64,000 nucleotides of DNA from Ceratothoa steindachneri (GCA_963969495.1 OZ018329.1:145075521-145139520), one strand, 5' to 3'; shown: positions 48,835 through 60,765, numbered from the stretch's first letter. The notes: generated from the letters alone by a model not told the origin. Translations and numbers: made by a program.

Positions 48835-49160
48835 ATGAGGGGTATTAAGGGCCGTGCCAGGTTTGGATATTGTTCTATAATCAGTTACGACTCACAGGAC
48901 GCTTTAAGTGCCATTAAAGCATTGCAATCTCTACATGCTTTATTTCGCAGTGTCCTTGGCGTCATGTCTGCTGTGAGTTGCAATAATGTCGATGTTGTTT
49001 TCTGCTGGGCTCATAGACATGTAGTGGTTGCTGGACATTATTGATGTGGCTAGGTTGTGTACAGAAAGGGTGAAACCAGACCAGCGTTTAGCTCTTCCTA
49101 ACACTGCCTATATGGTATGGTTTAGGCCAGCCCTTCTAACTGCATGGCAAAGGAGATAGG
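48835..49160 (+). pseudogene. RNase H fragment of a non-LTR retrotransposon
   Basis: The frame 48,835-49,041 contains SYDSQDALSAIKALQSLHAL and, downstream, CWAHRHVVVAGH. This matches the last part of RNase H domains in I/Jockey/R1-group LINEs (DSQxAL ... WVPxHxGIxGNxxAD). The catalytic aspartate of DSQ is present; the final NExAD is replaced by a stop after GHY. About 70 residues of domain survive, followed by out-of-frame remains to about 49,160. No reverse transcriptase is next to it, so it is a 5'-truncated or broken copy. Confidence 0.75.
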
Positions 49161-50578
49161 AAGAGACTAATTGAACTTACAATATGCGTGTCGTTGCCCT
49201 CTGAATTATCCTTTAACCAACCGAGAATTCATCGATGATATGAACTTATTTTCTTTCGTCTCCGAATCCGAGGACCATCTAATAGAAAGCTTCACTGACC
49301 CCTTTGGCGAAGACTGTTTGGTACCCAAGAATATCCACCACTTAGAAGTTGAATAACAAAAATATTGCAAATGCAACTTTCTTTTTTTTTTACAAGAATT
49401 TTATTCAATATATTTTAATCTTCTGAATAAGAGATGAAAACTTCCAAAGACTAGAAGCTACAAAACATAAACAGTGAGTGCTGAAGTTGTTTTAGTAGTA
49501 CTGTTTGAGGACCACCGATTTTCACACTCTCGAGCAGATCTCAATGTGCAGCTACAAATAGATTTAACGTGGAATCTTTAAAAAGCTAACAAGAAAGCAT
49601 AAAACAACCCTCGTTCCATGAATTGGATATTCAATTAACTAACCTCCCCTCCTAAAAAACCGAAGCGGATGGATTAAGTGTAGTACTCCCGAAATTTGAA
49701 TATGTTCGGAAACTTTGGTTAATTTTGTTGTTTTTTTCCTAACCATAGTAAGGTAATAAAGATAAATAATCATCTTGCTTCTTATAGTACTCTTCCTTTC
49801 TCGATTCACATCAATCAAAATATATTATTTTTATTGAATAAAAGTCATATCACCTTTGATTCACGTTTATTCCACTTCACTTATACCTTGCGAAATTTTG
49901 CGTTGAACGCTTGGCTCTTTATTTTTCCCTTTGAGAGAAATAAAGAGAAGGGCTTCGCTGTGTATTACTTGATGCTTCCTCACAAGATATTGAAATCTTC
50001 AAAGAAACTAAAAGATAACAATTTTGTAAAGTTGGAATGTGTAAAGATGGGAAAAGAAAGTAGATTGTCGTAGAATGGACTCTCGACGACATACCCTAAA
50101 TAACTATTCGTTGAGGGAACTTATTTAATCATCTTTAGAGTGCGTGGATGTCTAGGCTGGCCGATATTATTTATCTTCGATATGCTTAAGAAGTGGAACT
50201 GAGCTCAAGGATAATAATATTGCTATCATTAATAAAATAGAGTTTTATTAATAAAAACTATCAACAACACACAAAACGAAAAATATTGACATAAACAGAG
50301 AATGGAAAGGGTCGTGGGGAATCTAGCTAATCCGAGGATTAAGAGGGATTCAAAAAGGTGAAACAAATATCAAGTTAAAGGGATGGGATGGTTCGCTAAA
50401 CCATTTAAAGCACAGGATAGAATTGACAAAAAGGGTTAATCCTTAAAGGTAACGTTCGGCTTACGTAATTATACTTGTTGTGCATAGGTAGGCGACGTGA
50501 AGGAATTTTCGGTCCACTGGCGAGTTCCAGCCGAAGGGGGGTGGGGAATTAAATGATCCTGAAGTGGCGTCTTGGGAA
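49161..50578. other. AT-rich sequence, no gene seen
   Basis: The ORFs at 49,171-49,356 and 49,834-50,073 have no recognisable motif. The left 200 bp may contain further LINE remains out of frame. Confidence 0.45.
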
Positions 50579-51060
50579 TGAGAACCGTTTCTTGATGAAC
50601 GGGCTTGAAGAACAATTGCTGTTCTACGTTGTTCTCTTCTGAACAACAGGGGGGGGGTGAGAACCGTCTCTTGTCTACGGGCTTGAGAACAATAACTGTT
50701 CTAATGTTGTTCTCTTCTGAACAACAAGGGGGAAGGGTGAGAACCGTTTCTTGGCGAACGGGCTCAAACGAACAATGGCTGTTCTACGTTGTTCTTTTCT
50801 GAACAACAGGGAAGGGAGGGGGAGAGAACCGTTTCTTGTCAACGGGCTCGAACGAACAATGGCTGTTAAACGTTGTTCTCTTTCTGAACAACAGGGGAAG
50901 GGTGAGAACCGTTTCTTGGCGAACGGGCTCAAACGAACAATGGCTGTTCTACGTTGTTCTCTTCTGAACAACAGGAGGGGGGTGAGAACCGTTTCTTGTC
51001 AACGGGCTCGAAAGAACAATGGCTGTCCTAACGTTGTTCTCTTTCTGAACAACAGAGGAA
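50579..51060. repeat. 80-bp minisatellite, 6 units, each with palindromes
   Basis: Units of about 76-85 bp begin GAGAACCGTTTCTTG at about 50,579, 50,659, 50,739, 50,825, 50,905 and 50,985. Each continues with ACGGGCTCGAACGAACAATG and then GTTGTTCTCTTCTGAACAAC, a perfect 7-bp inverted repeat with a 6-base loop, followed by a variable G-rich spacer (for example GGGGAAGGGT, GAGGGGGGT). Units 1, 3 and 5 share GGCGAACGGG or TGATGAACGGG, whereas 2, 4 and 6 share GTCAACGGG or GTCTACGGG, hinting at a two-unit period. ORFs on both strands (plus 50,751-51,134; minus 50,675-50,971) follow from the repeat. Confidence 0.93.
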
Positions 51061-52090
51061 GCCTTGTAAATTTGGCGTCACAAAGGCTCGAACTTTGGCA
51101 CTCAAGGGATATTGTCCTTTTTCTGGACAAGTGATGGTGAATCTCGAGGTCGAGGTCCCTTGGCGCACAAGGTGAGAGTGGGTCATAGTGATGTTTCGCG
51201 ACGAAAAAATGGATCTCCAATCTGAATCTTAGTGGTTAAGTTTCCATATAAATAGCTGGGACATCTCCTTGGCGTGGGGGTCAATGGAGTGGGAGCTTCG
51301 AGGGAATGCACAGCCGAGCCTGAGAACAATGCCTTATCTGCCCATAAGCCTAACTCAATCTGGCGAGGTCGACGCATGGGGCGAATCGGGGGAAGATAAA
51401 CCTCCTTGTTTAAACATTGACTCAGGTGGCTGCGATGAGGCACCAGGCTTCAAAGCGAAGAAGCACGTGGGTAGCATCGTGATTTTAAATAACATGTGAT
51501 AGTGGTTGAAATTACGCGGCCTCAACCCGTTTTATCACATATATAAAGACGGGGAAGATTATAACCGAAAAGATTTATAGTGTTACTGGACAATACCAGG
51601 ATAGAAGTGATTGTATCAACTAAAGATATAAACTATCACTATAAGGAAATAATGGTAATATATTGAATTTGTACTTCCATGTGTACCGAATTAACTGCCT
51701 TCATAGTTATGAATGTACACGGATTTACACTACAACATTCATAGTTGTACAAAATAATGTTTGGTTATCAATTCTTGTAGAGAAATGGCTACATTAAGCA
51801 TCCTGGGGGAGTATAGGTACATTAAAGCCCCCTCCCCATGAGGAGAAGCGTGGGAAAGGTAGCCGGCGAATAAAAGTAACTGCTTACCTTGTTTGATCTC
51901 CCCGCCGCTTTGGACAGTTGGAGCTAACATCTGTTTTAAGGCGACCACATAAGGCCCTTAAACGACGCTCTAACGATCTAATTACCTACGAGACCCATAA
52001 ACCCGTGGTTAGGTCACACAAAAAGCGGGGCCAGTCAAAAGGCACGCCATGGAGTGGGGCGGTTGAGAGTCTCTCTAATTAGCAAGCCGA
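51061..52090. other. GC-richer tract of unknown nature
   Basis: Between about 51,060 and 51,460 and again from 51,780 to 52,090 the sequence is clearly richer in G and C than the surrounding DNA and includes ATAAATAG near 51,250. No ORF has a recognised domain. It may be one element together with the following promoter-like tract; paired ends were not found. Confidence 0.35.
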
Positions 52091-52830
52091 CTTGGGCCCT
52101 CCAGTGCCAACCTCTGCACTTTTCGCTCTCACCAGATGCAAACTCACGATTCGCGTACCCCTCCCTGTGGCCTGGGACACTACCCCCTTTAGATGGGGCG
52201 GTAATCCACCTATAAATAAGCCCCACAAAGAAAGAGAGAAGATGAGAAGTCGATACGCCAGAAGGAGGATCAGTTCGTGAAGATCGATCCTTCAGCCCTA
52301 CACGAAGAGTAGAAGTCAATCGGAAAGTAGAAGGATTAGTTCGTGAAGATTGATCTTTCAGCCAGACAAGAAGATTATAATTCGATAAGAAAGAAGAAGG
52401 TTCGGTCCGTGAAGATCGATCCTTCCGCCATACAAGAATATTTCAGTGAGAAACGATAGGATCATATTGAGAAAATCGATCTCACCTTTCCGGGCCGTAA
52501 TAACATAAATAGTCAAGCTTTATATCGTTGCCATACCGAAGAATCCTTTACAGACTGTGAAGAAGTCTGACTGAAGAAAAATAAACCCGCGCACACTCGA
52601 GTGACTCTCACATCTCAAGTTCCGTAAGAGTGAGAGTAGAAGAACCCAGCCCCAACGAGCTCCCGTTCTTTAATACGTTGAAGAATCAGCCCCCCACAGG
52701 CAGCAAGCCATCCCTCCTCGACGAAATTCAACCATCGGCCACAACACTCTAAAGCGAGAGATAAGTCCTCCAGCGACATCCGGCAATCCTTAATCTTTCC
52801 TGTCATGTAAGTTAGAAAGAACATTTATAT
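52091..52830 (+). promoter_or_regulatory. Promoter/LTR-like tract with TATA box and polyadenylation signal
   Basis: A GC-rich block leads to CCTATAAATAAGCCCC (TATA-like, 52,208-52,220), followed by a transcribed-looking purine-rich stretch with a tandem repeat and, about 370 bp later, AATAAA (52,580-52,585) in GAAAAATAAACCCG. This arrangement (enhancer-like GC-rich part, TATA, short R region, poly(A) signal) is what a retrotransposon LTR looks like, although an unrelated promoter would too. I found neither a second copy in the window nor TG...CA ends with a primer-binding site, so LTR is only a suggestion. Confidence 0.3.
52259..52500 (+). repeat. 66-bp tandem repeat, about 3.5 units
   Basis: AGAAGGA or AGAAGGT starts at about 52,260, 52,331 and 52,396 and is followed each time by TTCGTGAAGATCGATCCTTC (or a close variant) and a variable AAGAA-rich part. 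A fourth, shorter unit has TTGAGAAAATCGATCTCACC at about 52,468. Each unit can form a small hairpin around GATCGATC. It lies just downstream of the TATA-like box. Confidence 0.85.
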
Positions 52831-55800
52831 TCATATTGCGATAGTAGAAGTTTAGTACGTCTCACGTTTTAAGGGGAGTAGAAACCATTGTTCGTGAACC
52901 TAGGTCATATTTTCTTGTAGAGGAGAGTACCTTTAATGTTTAACGCTAATCAAATAGAGTCGCGATTAAAATACTAATCGGCAATTGGTATGTTTATGGG
53001 TAGCCTATTTGTTTATTTTTGTCATCGTATCCGTGCGATAAGACTAGATGCCAATAGGACCACATAGAAATGTGTTAACTGTTTGTTTGTCATAGTTAAG
53101 TGTTTCATTTAAAATATATGTTTATTTTAGTATAAATCTGGTGTTTTCTCTTATCCTTACGTGTTTAAATAGCTCTTCCTTAAGAACAAAAACTACCGAA
53201 TTAGCACTCTTAGATCAAAGCCTACTTCATCAAGAAAGTAACTCACGTACCACAAAGCATACCGCTACAAAAGTGGTGTCAAACAGTGAAGAGATCAGAA
53301 AAAAGGGCCATCCTGCTACAATTCCTAAGTTATAAAGATTAGGTTGAATAGTTTAATTAATAAAATTATTCCAAATTCAAGGCCTTTTTAATGTACGATT
53401 TGTTTGTAGGGTTAGGTTTTAGCGTCGAATTAGGTGGTTGTGAATTTGTCTTGGTTTAAAACGGGGCCAGGAAGCGAAAGTTTTGAGGCTATTTGTGATA
53501 TAACGAACACTCGAAGACCTCCAAAATATTCTTCATAACTTCATCGAATAGAGGCGACTCTTTGAGTATTTTCTGTCGGCTCAGGTTCGGTGAAAAGGGG
53601 AATTTTTATCTTTTAGTTTCATCAAAAATGTCAATAGTTTTTGACGAAAAGTTCAAATAAGGTGAAAGCCTTATGCTTATTTTAATCAAAATAAATAATA
53701 TATATTTTAATTCAACGCAAAAAAAATATTTGGCAAATTAGAAGCTAAATGAAAGAAAGACTAAGTAATATTATTGTTAAAATATTGAGATTGATGATAA
53801 GCAGAATCACAAATTTTCAAATTTTACCTCTTCGACTTTCCTGCATTATTCTCGCCCTTTTATTTTCTGTGTACACCTTTTTTTCTCCTTTACTAACCTT
53901 GTTTTTCTGGCCTTATAACCGGTATCTCGTCGTGGTTAGTCCTAAATTTAATCCTAGTTTATGGATCTTGCTAATACTATTCTTTCTCAGTTTGGTCCTT
54001 ATGTTTCCTTTACTGAGTACCGGTTTTTGCTTGAGCTAATAAATGAAGGTATGTCTTTATATGTCAGAAAAGACCGTCCGATTTTTGTTATCATTTCATC
54101 TCAAAAATTCGTCTCTGTCAATTGAATTGAAGAAAAACAATGTATTTCCGACATTGGTCCATGAGACAAATTGGAGCAATTCCACCATTCTGAAACTAAT
54201 TTTCCAGATTACGGAGTTCCTCATTCCAATTTCTTGTAACAAAAATTGAATTTAAACAAATGTGTTCGTCGCGCCGAGGAAATATTCCGTGGCTTGAAGT
54301 AATGAGAACACGGAAAGAAGAAAAGTTGGAATAAAGAGGGTGATAATTATCTTTCAATGTCAACAAGGTGCTTTGAGGAAAGGAAATGCCTAAGTGAATT
54401 GGGCTGATGTGGATGTGTGTGGATGTGCGTTCTTTTACACACACTCCAAGCAGGTTTTGACAGTCACTTGGTGACTACGATGTTGAGAAATCAGTGAAGA
54501 TCCCAAACAGTTCTTTGGAGAAAATAAAAGATTGAGAATGTGTTGACGTAGAGAAGAGCATTATTTTGCTCCCAAGGAAACCATATGTCTGGCGCTGTAG
54601 GAATGGATGGAGGACGTTAAATAGGGAGCATTAAAAATCCTAAAGAAGATCTGCTGAAGAGAATAATACTAAGGCACAAAAATAAGGCAATATTATACAA
54701 GAGAGTGAGTGTGTAAATGTTATTCAGTTAGGAAGTGAATCGACATATATTTTTCGCCAGGTGGCGTTTCTTGACTATTATTGCGATTTTATCTGATTCA
54801 GCGCCCGAAAACCGTTGGCCTAGAAAGTAAGCAACTAAAGCCTATTTGTAGACAACAAAAAGAAGGTTGACGATGCCAATATTGTCACAAATGGATACCA
54901 ATTTATACGCTTCTTTGGCCTTAAATAAATCGATTAATGGTCACAGAACCTTAAAGATGCGAAGCTCCAATTTGTTTGTGAAAGAGTGGACATGGTAGAG
55001 GAAAAACATTGGCTTGTTTGAGAACAGAAAACTTCCAAAGAGCTCTGCATATCTTTATCTTGGGCTAAAAACGTCGGAATGAATTGAGCTTCGTCCATTT
55101 TTCCTTATTTCACGTAGGTAATCTGATTTTTTATGAGTCCATTCGAATTAATCATCTGGCTTATCCGTTCCGTTTCCCCGCAAAGCTCATTTTGACGGAT
55201 TTTGAATATTTTAATATTTTGAATAAAAAGAAGGGTGGTCTGGGAATTTCTTGTTATGTAATATTGTGAGAGAAGACATACTTACTATTAATTAAATCAT
55301 ATAGACAAAAGTTTCTTGACTTACCCTTCTTTATCCAGATCTGATTTCATGTATCCTCTCATTGTTTGAAGGCTTAAAAATAAGAATCGTAAATGTAGTT
55401 GAGTATCGAAAGACAAAGCCGAATTTTTTGGGGGGGAGATAAAAAATAACCAAGTCATAATCAGCGAAAAGGACGAGGTAACTTTAGGATTTTCTAATCC
55501 TTGTCGTGTTTCTGAGGCACAAGTCAGGACACAGTGCACTTTAGTATTAGCTCTGAGGCAAATTAAAGCATGTTCTTAGACCTGGTGTGTAATAAGTACA
55601 CTTTGTTGTTAGGTGACTTGTAGTGATTGTTGGTATCTGGTTGCGCTTGTTTAATGTTCCGTTCTGGGGACATTACTTCATGGGAACATGTCTCGTTTTG
55701 TGGATTGCTACCGTTTGTCACTTGTACATGGGATGAGCTCGTGCAAACAGAATTGTGGACTATCTAACTGGTACTACTTTATCTACTTCACGTAGGTAAA

Positions 55801-55955
55801 CCTCCCATACTATTACACCTGCTAGTACAGCATAACTTGAATACTGGTAAGGTGAGTAGTAGGTATAGTTAATTTCAGCAGGAGACGACGTTAGGGGGCC
55901 AGAAAGAGGGGTCGATTATCGACCATGAACCCGAACTCAAATCTGGACTGCTGGA
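52831..55955. other. AT-rich sequence, no gene seen
   Basis: Several ORFs under 100 codons. The one at 53,749-54,039 (plus) translates to a very hydrophobic, T-rich-coded peptide, as AT-rich sequence often does. None has a recognised domain, and no repeats of note were seen. Confidence 0.45.
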
Positions 55956-57320
55956 AGGGTTAGGCTTATTTGGGTATGGTGGTTGAGGATTGTACAGGAT
56001 TTATCGTGCATACACTGACCACTTACGCAACTGTTACTTCTGCATGAAGGACCCTTCCAAACGTCGAAGTAGCAAAAATGCAACTGCTATTTTCTTATTC
56101 GGATCAACCATCCTCTTTTGCACCAGTAATACACAGTGCTGAACCTCCTGTACCAACCTTACAAGAAATGAATAAGCCAATTTCAGAAGAAACTAAAAAT
56201 TCAGAAACACAAAAGAACAATAAGGATGTGCATTGATTGGGATGTTGAGACAAATCCAAACTATCCAAAACAAATTACCTCAATGACCTTGTCAGAGTCT
56301 TGGGCTTGTCAATTTCGATTTGCAAATTCAAAGAGTGGAATTTGCTAGATATAAATGTGCAAGTGACAAACCAAAGGAAATGCCATAAACCTTACTGAAA
56401 ATGCTTAAATAATCAAGAATGCTATGCTACTACAATGAAGTGTCTGATCTGTTTGATGCAAATAAAAACAAATGTAATCCAGATGAGTGTAGGCCTTTAA
56501 TGGACAGTTCTCCCCAAATCAGTAAAGCTCTACTCTTCCATAATTGGAATAAACATACATCCCTTCTCTTGGTTCATTCAGTATATTTAAAGGAGAACTA
56601 CAAATTGTAGCATTTTTATACATTCTAGGGAGGTTTTGACAAATTTGCATATGATCTCTGTCTTTGAGACAGTATAGATACAAAAGTAAATTAACACAAG
56701 AAGCACTGGCTCCAAAAGACTGAATTCTCTGTTGGAGGGCAATTATCAATCATTAACAAATGATAGATCCTTAAAAGGTGCTGTCCCTTCTAAGTTTTAG
56801 AAAGCAGTTTTTAGAGCTCTTCACAAAGAGTCTTCAGCCTTCAAGTACCTTCAAAATCTCTTTTCCAAACCCTCTGAGACTAAGATAAAGCTGGTTTCTT
56901 TGTTGAATCACAAACCACGAAAATCATAGGTTGTCGAAATATTATGAACAGCTTACTAAAAAAGAAAACAAACCTGAAAGAATTTTTTTTCAGTGTGTCA
57001 GTTTTGGGGATGGCAAACACAAGCCGGACAATTATGTGGAATCGGTTGAAAGCTTAGTGAAAAATAATGGCTAAATGTGTTTCAGGATGTCTCCGAAGGC
57101 GAACATCCTTTTATTCATCTTGAAATATTCAAGGAGAATATGGTAGCATACTCAGAGAAACAAGGGGAGCACTTCTATCAAGATATATTGAATTTTGAAC
57201 ATAGATAGAAAGGAGTACATATTGAAAACATGATAGAAGCGTACATTTTGAGGCTTGTACGAGGAAGATATATAAATTACAAACGGAAATTACGGAAAAC
57301 TTCACTTCTAACTTTTCAAT
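55956..57320 (+). pseudogene. Decayed copy 2 of the multi-copy arthropod ORF family (function unknown)
   Basis: A longer, collinear copy of the family also seen at 48 kb, here on the plus strand. Blocks in order: HLRNCYFCMKDPSKR (about 56,020-56,065; the family has a CYFC motif), NKCNPDECRPLMDSSPQISK then LLFHNWNKHTSL and HSVYLKENYKL (56,473-56,607; family PxEWRLFIDSS...LLHNGN...HSVxxKExY), GGFDKFAYDLCL (about 56,630-56,670), and RALHKESSAFKYLQNLFSKP then SETKIKLVSLL (about 56,815-56,910). These are followed by GDGKHKPDNYVESVESLV (about 57,008-57,060), MSPKANILLF (about 57,087-57,117), VAYSEKQGEHFYQDILNFEH (57,145-57,205) and ENMIEAYILRLVRGR (57,224-57,268). Stops and frameshifts occur throughout. 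It covers most of the usual length. Function is not established for the family; its abundance suggests a mobile element. Confidence 0.85.
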
Positions 57321-58142
57321 AAATTTTTTTATTTCTTGTCGAAGTTAAAATAAAATTGTATAAATTTACTCTGTTTTGGTTTTAGACCTACAATAAATGA
57401 AAAAAATATTTCCCATTTTTTAGTAAATAAAACCTAATACAAGCCACAGAAGCTTTTTTTATATTATATTTCTATAAAACAGTTGAAAAATAATAGTTAC
57501 TAACTTGGAAGAAAAATAGTTTTGCATAAAGTAATTCAATGCCATTCATTGTACTATGCCACCAGAGAAAGACGCTGAAAGTATGGTTTCTTAAGGAGTT
57601 ATATGTAATGCCCCTCAAGAAAATAATACTAATTCAAGCAATGAATCCACCAATTATTGTTAATTGAAGCTTAATTTGCATTAAGATAGGCCTGTAGGTG
57701 GAAACACACTTAACAGAAAAACTGAAAACACAAATGGATAGAAATAATAAAGTGATAAAAGTACATCGAATAATAAAATTCTGACAATTCACCCTTGTCT
57801 TTAAGGTAATGAGCACGAACACCGAAATTGCGAGCATGTAGGTTGCTGGGATTCCACATGGAAATTCCCTCAGAAAACATTGAAAATAATAAATATACGA
57901 ATGAAAAAATGTGCTATAACTGTTATGCACTCAACAAACATAGGAAGAGGAATTGCACCGTAACACAAAAAAGATACTCCGAATGATCGGGAGAACATGG
58001 TTGGAGAGAATGCACCTCCACTACTAAAGATTGTCTATATTTCAAAGGCTCACATCGAACCTTGGTTGTGAACTGAATGGCTGTCACATATTATCATAAT
58101 GATTTGCAAAGTAAGCATATTCCCTTTTTAATCTCATTATCC
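57321..58142. other. AT-rich sequence, no gene seen
   Basis: The minus-strand ORF 57,634-57,930 encodes a hydrophobic peptide without a recognised domain. Confidence 0.45.
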
Positions 58143-58153
58143 CTCTCTCTTTT

Positions 58154-58221
<68 letters not shown>
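58143..58221. repeat. (CT)n microsatellite
   Basis: CT run of over 30 units from about 58,157, with a less regular start. Confidence 0.97.
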
Positions 58222-58224
<3 letters not shown>

Positions 58225-58904
58225 TAAGAGATCTTGGAGTCAAACACTGCGGGCTTCACTCTCAGTTTTTAATCAGGCCACGATCTGTACCATTTCTCTA
58301 TTTAATTCTTGCTGTTTCATCATTTTAATATTTCTTGCTAATTCTCCAGAAAACATTCTTCTCTTCATTGTTTGTTCAATTGCTATTCCCAATTTTTACA
58401 ATATTCATTTGCAAAATGTATCACATTGTGAATAATTTCGTCATTTCTAATAATATGGATTTGAAAAAGCCCCTTTAGATCACCAAAAGATTCTTGGAAC
58501 CCCGTTTTGGGGGTTCAGCAAACATTTTGAAACTTTTTCCACTGTTAGAAAAACTGGATACTAAAAATTTAATGACGATATAAATAAAAACTGTTAAAAA
58601 GATCCCAGAAGCGATCCTGTATCCGATTTGTTTCCCTAGAAAATTCTCCTTCCAGCGCGTGTTCAATTATTGCAATACTTTTGTCGCACTCTTCTTGGTT
58701 TACTTGCACAGCATCATGGCGGGAACTCCATCTTGTATCACGGTCTTTTCACAGTCCATTAGATAAGTGATTTAACACTCAGAAACAAGGAATAGATTAA
58801 GAAAAACGTAAACACTTTTTCCAGCACTCATAAAATGTAACAAGTTGCAGCTCACTTGCATGGACACGCCAAATTGATTATATGATCCTCGCAATTCATT
58901 GGTC
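58222..58904. other. AT-rich sequence, no gene seen
   Basis: Nothing recognisable; the minus-strand ORF 58,475-58,666 has no motif. Confidence 0.45.
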
Positions 58905-59142
58905 TCTTCCGCCTAGGTGATTGTAACTTCTCTGTAGTTGTTCCTAAGCTGTGGAATGATCGACCTGGTGACAAACGCTCGTCTTCCCGGTCTGGTGCTT
59001 TCAAGCGAACTTCGAAATCCCATCTCTTTGGTCAGGCCATTTCCTACTCATGGACGGGTGGCCGGCGAAGGGTTCAAAGTCTTGAAGGGCGCTATATAAA
59101 GCCTCAATTATTATTAATATTATAACAATAATAATAATATTT
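58905..59142 (+). mobile_element. 3' end of an L2/CR1-type non-LTR retrotransposon
   Basis: One frame reads FSVVVPKLWNDRPGDKRSSS, then GAFKRTSKSHLFGQ. This is the usual C-terminus of L2/CR1-type ORF2 proteins (FSxxxPxLWNxLP...FKxxLKxHLF). It is followed by a short 3' UTR with GGGCGCTATATAAAGCCTCA and a tail of ATT repeats (about 59,107-59,142), the 3' tail style of these LINEs. Everything upstream is missing, so this is a heavily 5'-truncated insertion, as target-primed reverse transcription often leaves. It is on the same strand as the 36-39 kb relic but belongs to a different group. Confidence 0.8.
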
Positions 59143-60574
59143 GACTTTGCCTCTAATTGTTCCATCCCTCCACATTTTTCTACTTTTGAGTGTCCTTTCG
59201 GAGCCCCATTATTTCATATCTTCCATGACATTGTCTCATTGTTATTGGCAAAAATGAACAGTATATAAATAAGGCTTTCTGTTATTTTATTATTGCTTTT
59301 TATTAGTGAAATTCCTCTCCCTTCATCATTATCTTTATTATATTTGTTTGCAGGTGTAATTTACAACGTATTTGTTTTAGTTTATGACTTTTGGGGGTGT
59401 TTGTTTTTCTTGTCATAATCTATTGTCTCTTTTATTTATATATTTTGTTGTCTCTGTTCATCATGTCTCTGAGAAATCTGTGGTCACTACAAGAGTTGAA
59501 ATAGCTGACAACCAATATTTCCTTAATGAGTGTTTTTCTGATGATTGCGCGATTAATTTAATTCTTTGTTTACTTTTGGCCCATTACCGTAAATCTGCAT
59601 CGTTGTTTGGAAAATGGAACACTTTTGGGGGGTGCGGAAGATAATAAAAGGAAAATATATTCATAGTTTAAATTATGTTAAGACATAAAAAAACAATGAC
59701 AACATAAACAAAGCAACGATAAATAAAAAAAATAAAAATAACTAAGAGGCACCCTCAGTGATCCATTGGAGGCTCACCGCCTTCAAATATAAAAAAAATC
59801 AAGAATTGTAAAAGAAGCTAAATAATACGGAGGATGGGGGGATCTTCCCAAACCCTAAAAAGGACAACTAACTAATACGCAAAAGCTAGATCATCGTACC
59901 AATGACAAAGGTATCGTCCCTGATACTCTACCATCTTTCCGGACATGCATCTCGTAACGCTGTCTTGTGCCACGGCAGATAATCGGTCAGATAATGCGGA
60001 TATTCAAATGCCTAAAGGGTACTTAATTCTCCCTATGGATCACTATAGTTTAAAAAAGGGTCTCTTAAGGCGGCAAGGAGCGGTATATCTTTGATACAGA
60101 GTGGTATATTAAACCAGCTTGGCCATGAATACAAGCGGAGTGATAGGAAGAGTCCGGCCGTTACATAACAAGGGAGAGGTCGCTTCGAAGCAAACACGCA
60201 ATTTATAATTGGATACACATCTGTATTTCAGCACTAAGCAAATGTAATATGGGGTCTGCCCCAAGAAATAGTAACGGGATTCTTACTGTACTCGAGAAAA
60301 TTGGAGAGCAGTGGCATGGCGACAAATGTTCAAATGTGGTATCCGCTAGGTTGGCGGCATAGACAGGGTATCGGCGACACCAATTCGCTGGTAATAACCT
60401 TGACTGACGAATTTAAGATATGCGGTTACAATAGCAATCTTTCGTACCAATGATTCTGCATCGGGCGAATTGTGGGGAAGCTATTCGTATAAATCAAGCA
60501 AATGGCTGTCCCCAAAAGACAAGTCACCACTCAATGAGGTCCATATGTGTAATGGAATGCTAGATTCTCTTATC
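59143..60574. other. AT-rich sequence, no gene seen
   Basis: From about 59,900 to 60,460 the composition is closer to balanced, but no domain or repeat was recognised. The ORFs 59,384-59,644 and 60,033-60,218 have no motif. Confidence 0.4.
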
Positions 60575-60765
60575 AGGCATTTAAAGCGTGCATTATTCCG
60601 CTACTACTCATGCAATATGAGAAAAGACGAGTTACTGTCGGAGAAGATTAAGGACAAGCGGAAAGAAGGTGCTGCTAAGCTTGTGAACAAAGTGAAGCAT
60701 CCTTTAAAGTCTGACATGTTTTGCTTTTTCTCAGACGAGAAAAGTTTAAGCAAAAACCAGGTAGT
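60575..60765 (+). pseudogene. Mariner-like transposase fragment, same subfamily as the 36-kb relic
   Basis: Part of the plus-strand frame 60,470-60,919 reads LFRYYSCNMRKDELLSEKIK, AAKLVNKVKHPLKSDMFCFF and SDEKSLSKNQVV. This matches the end of the DNA-binding half and the start of the catalytic domain of the transposase group with MSEKTKxNR...LLNKLKHP...FFSDEK. The aspartate of SDEK (first catalytic residue) is present. Sequence before about 60,575 and after about 60,765 in the same frame does not continue the match, so only about 60 residues are left. No termini were found. Confidence 0.7.

Noticed and set aside
53749..54039. Hydrophobic 96-codon ORF as a membrane protein
   Set aside because: T-rich sequence automatically yields Leu/Phe/Ile-rich peptides. 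There is no conserved motif and no neighbouring exon signal.
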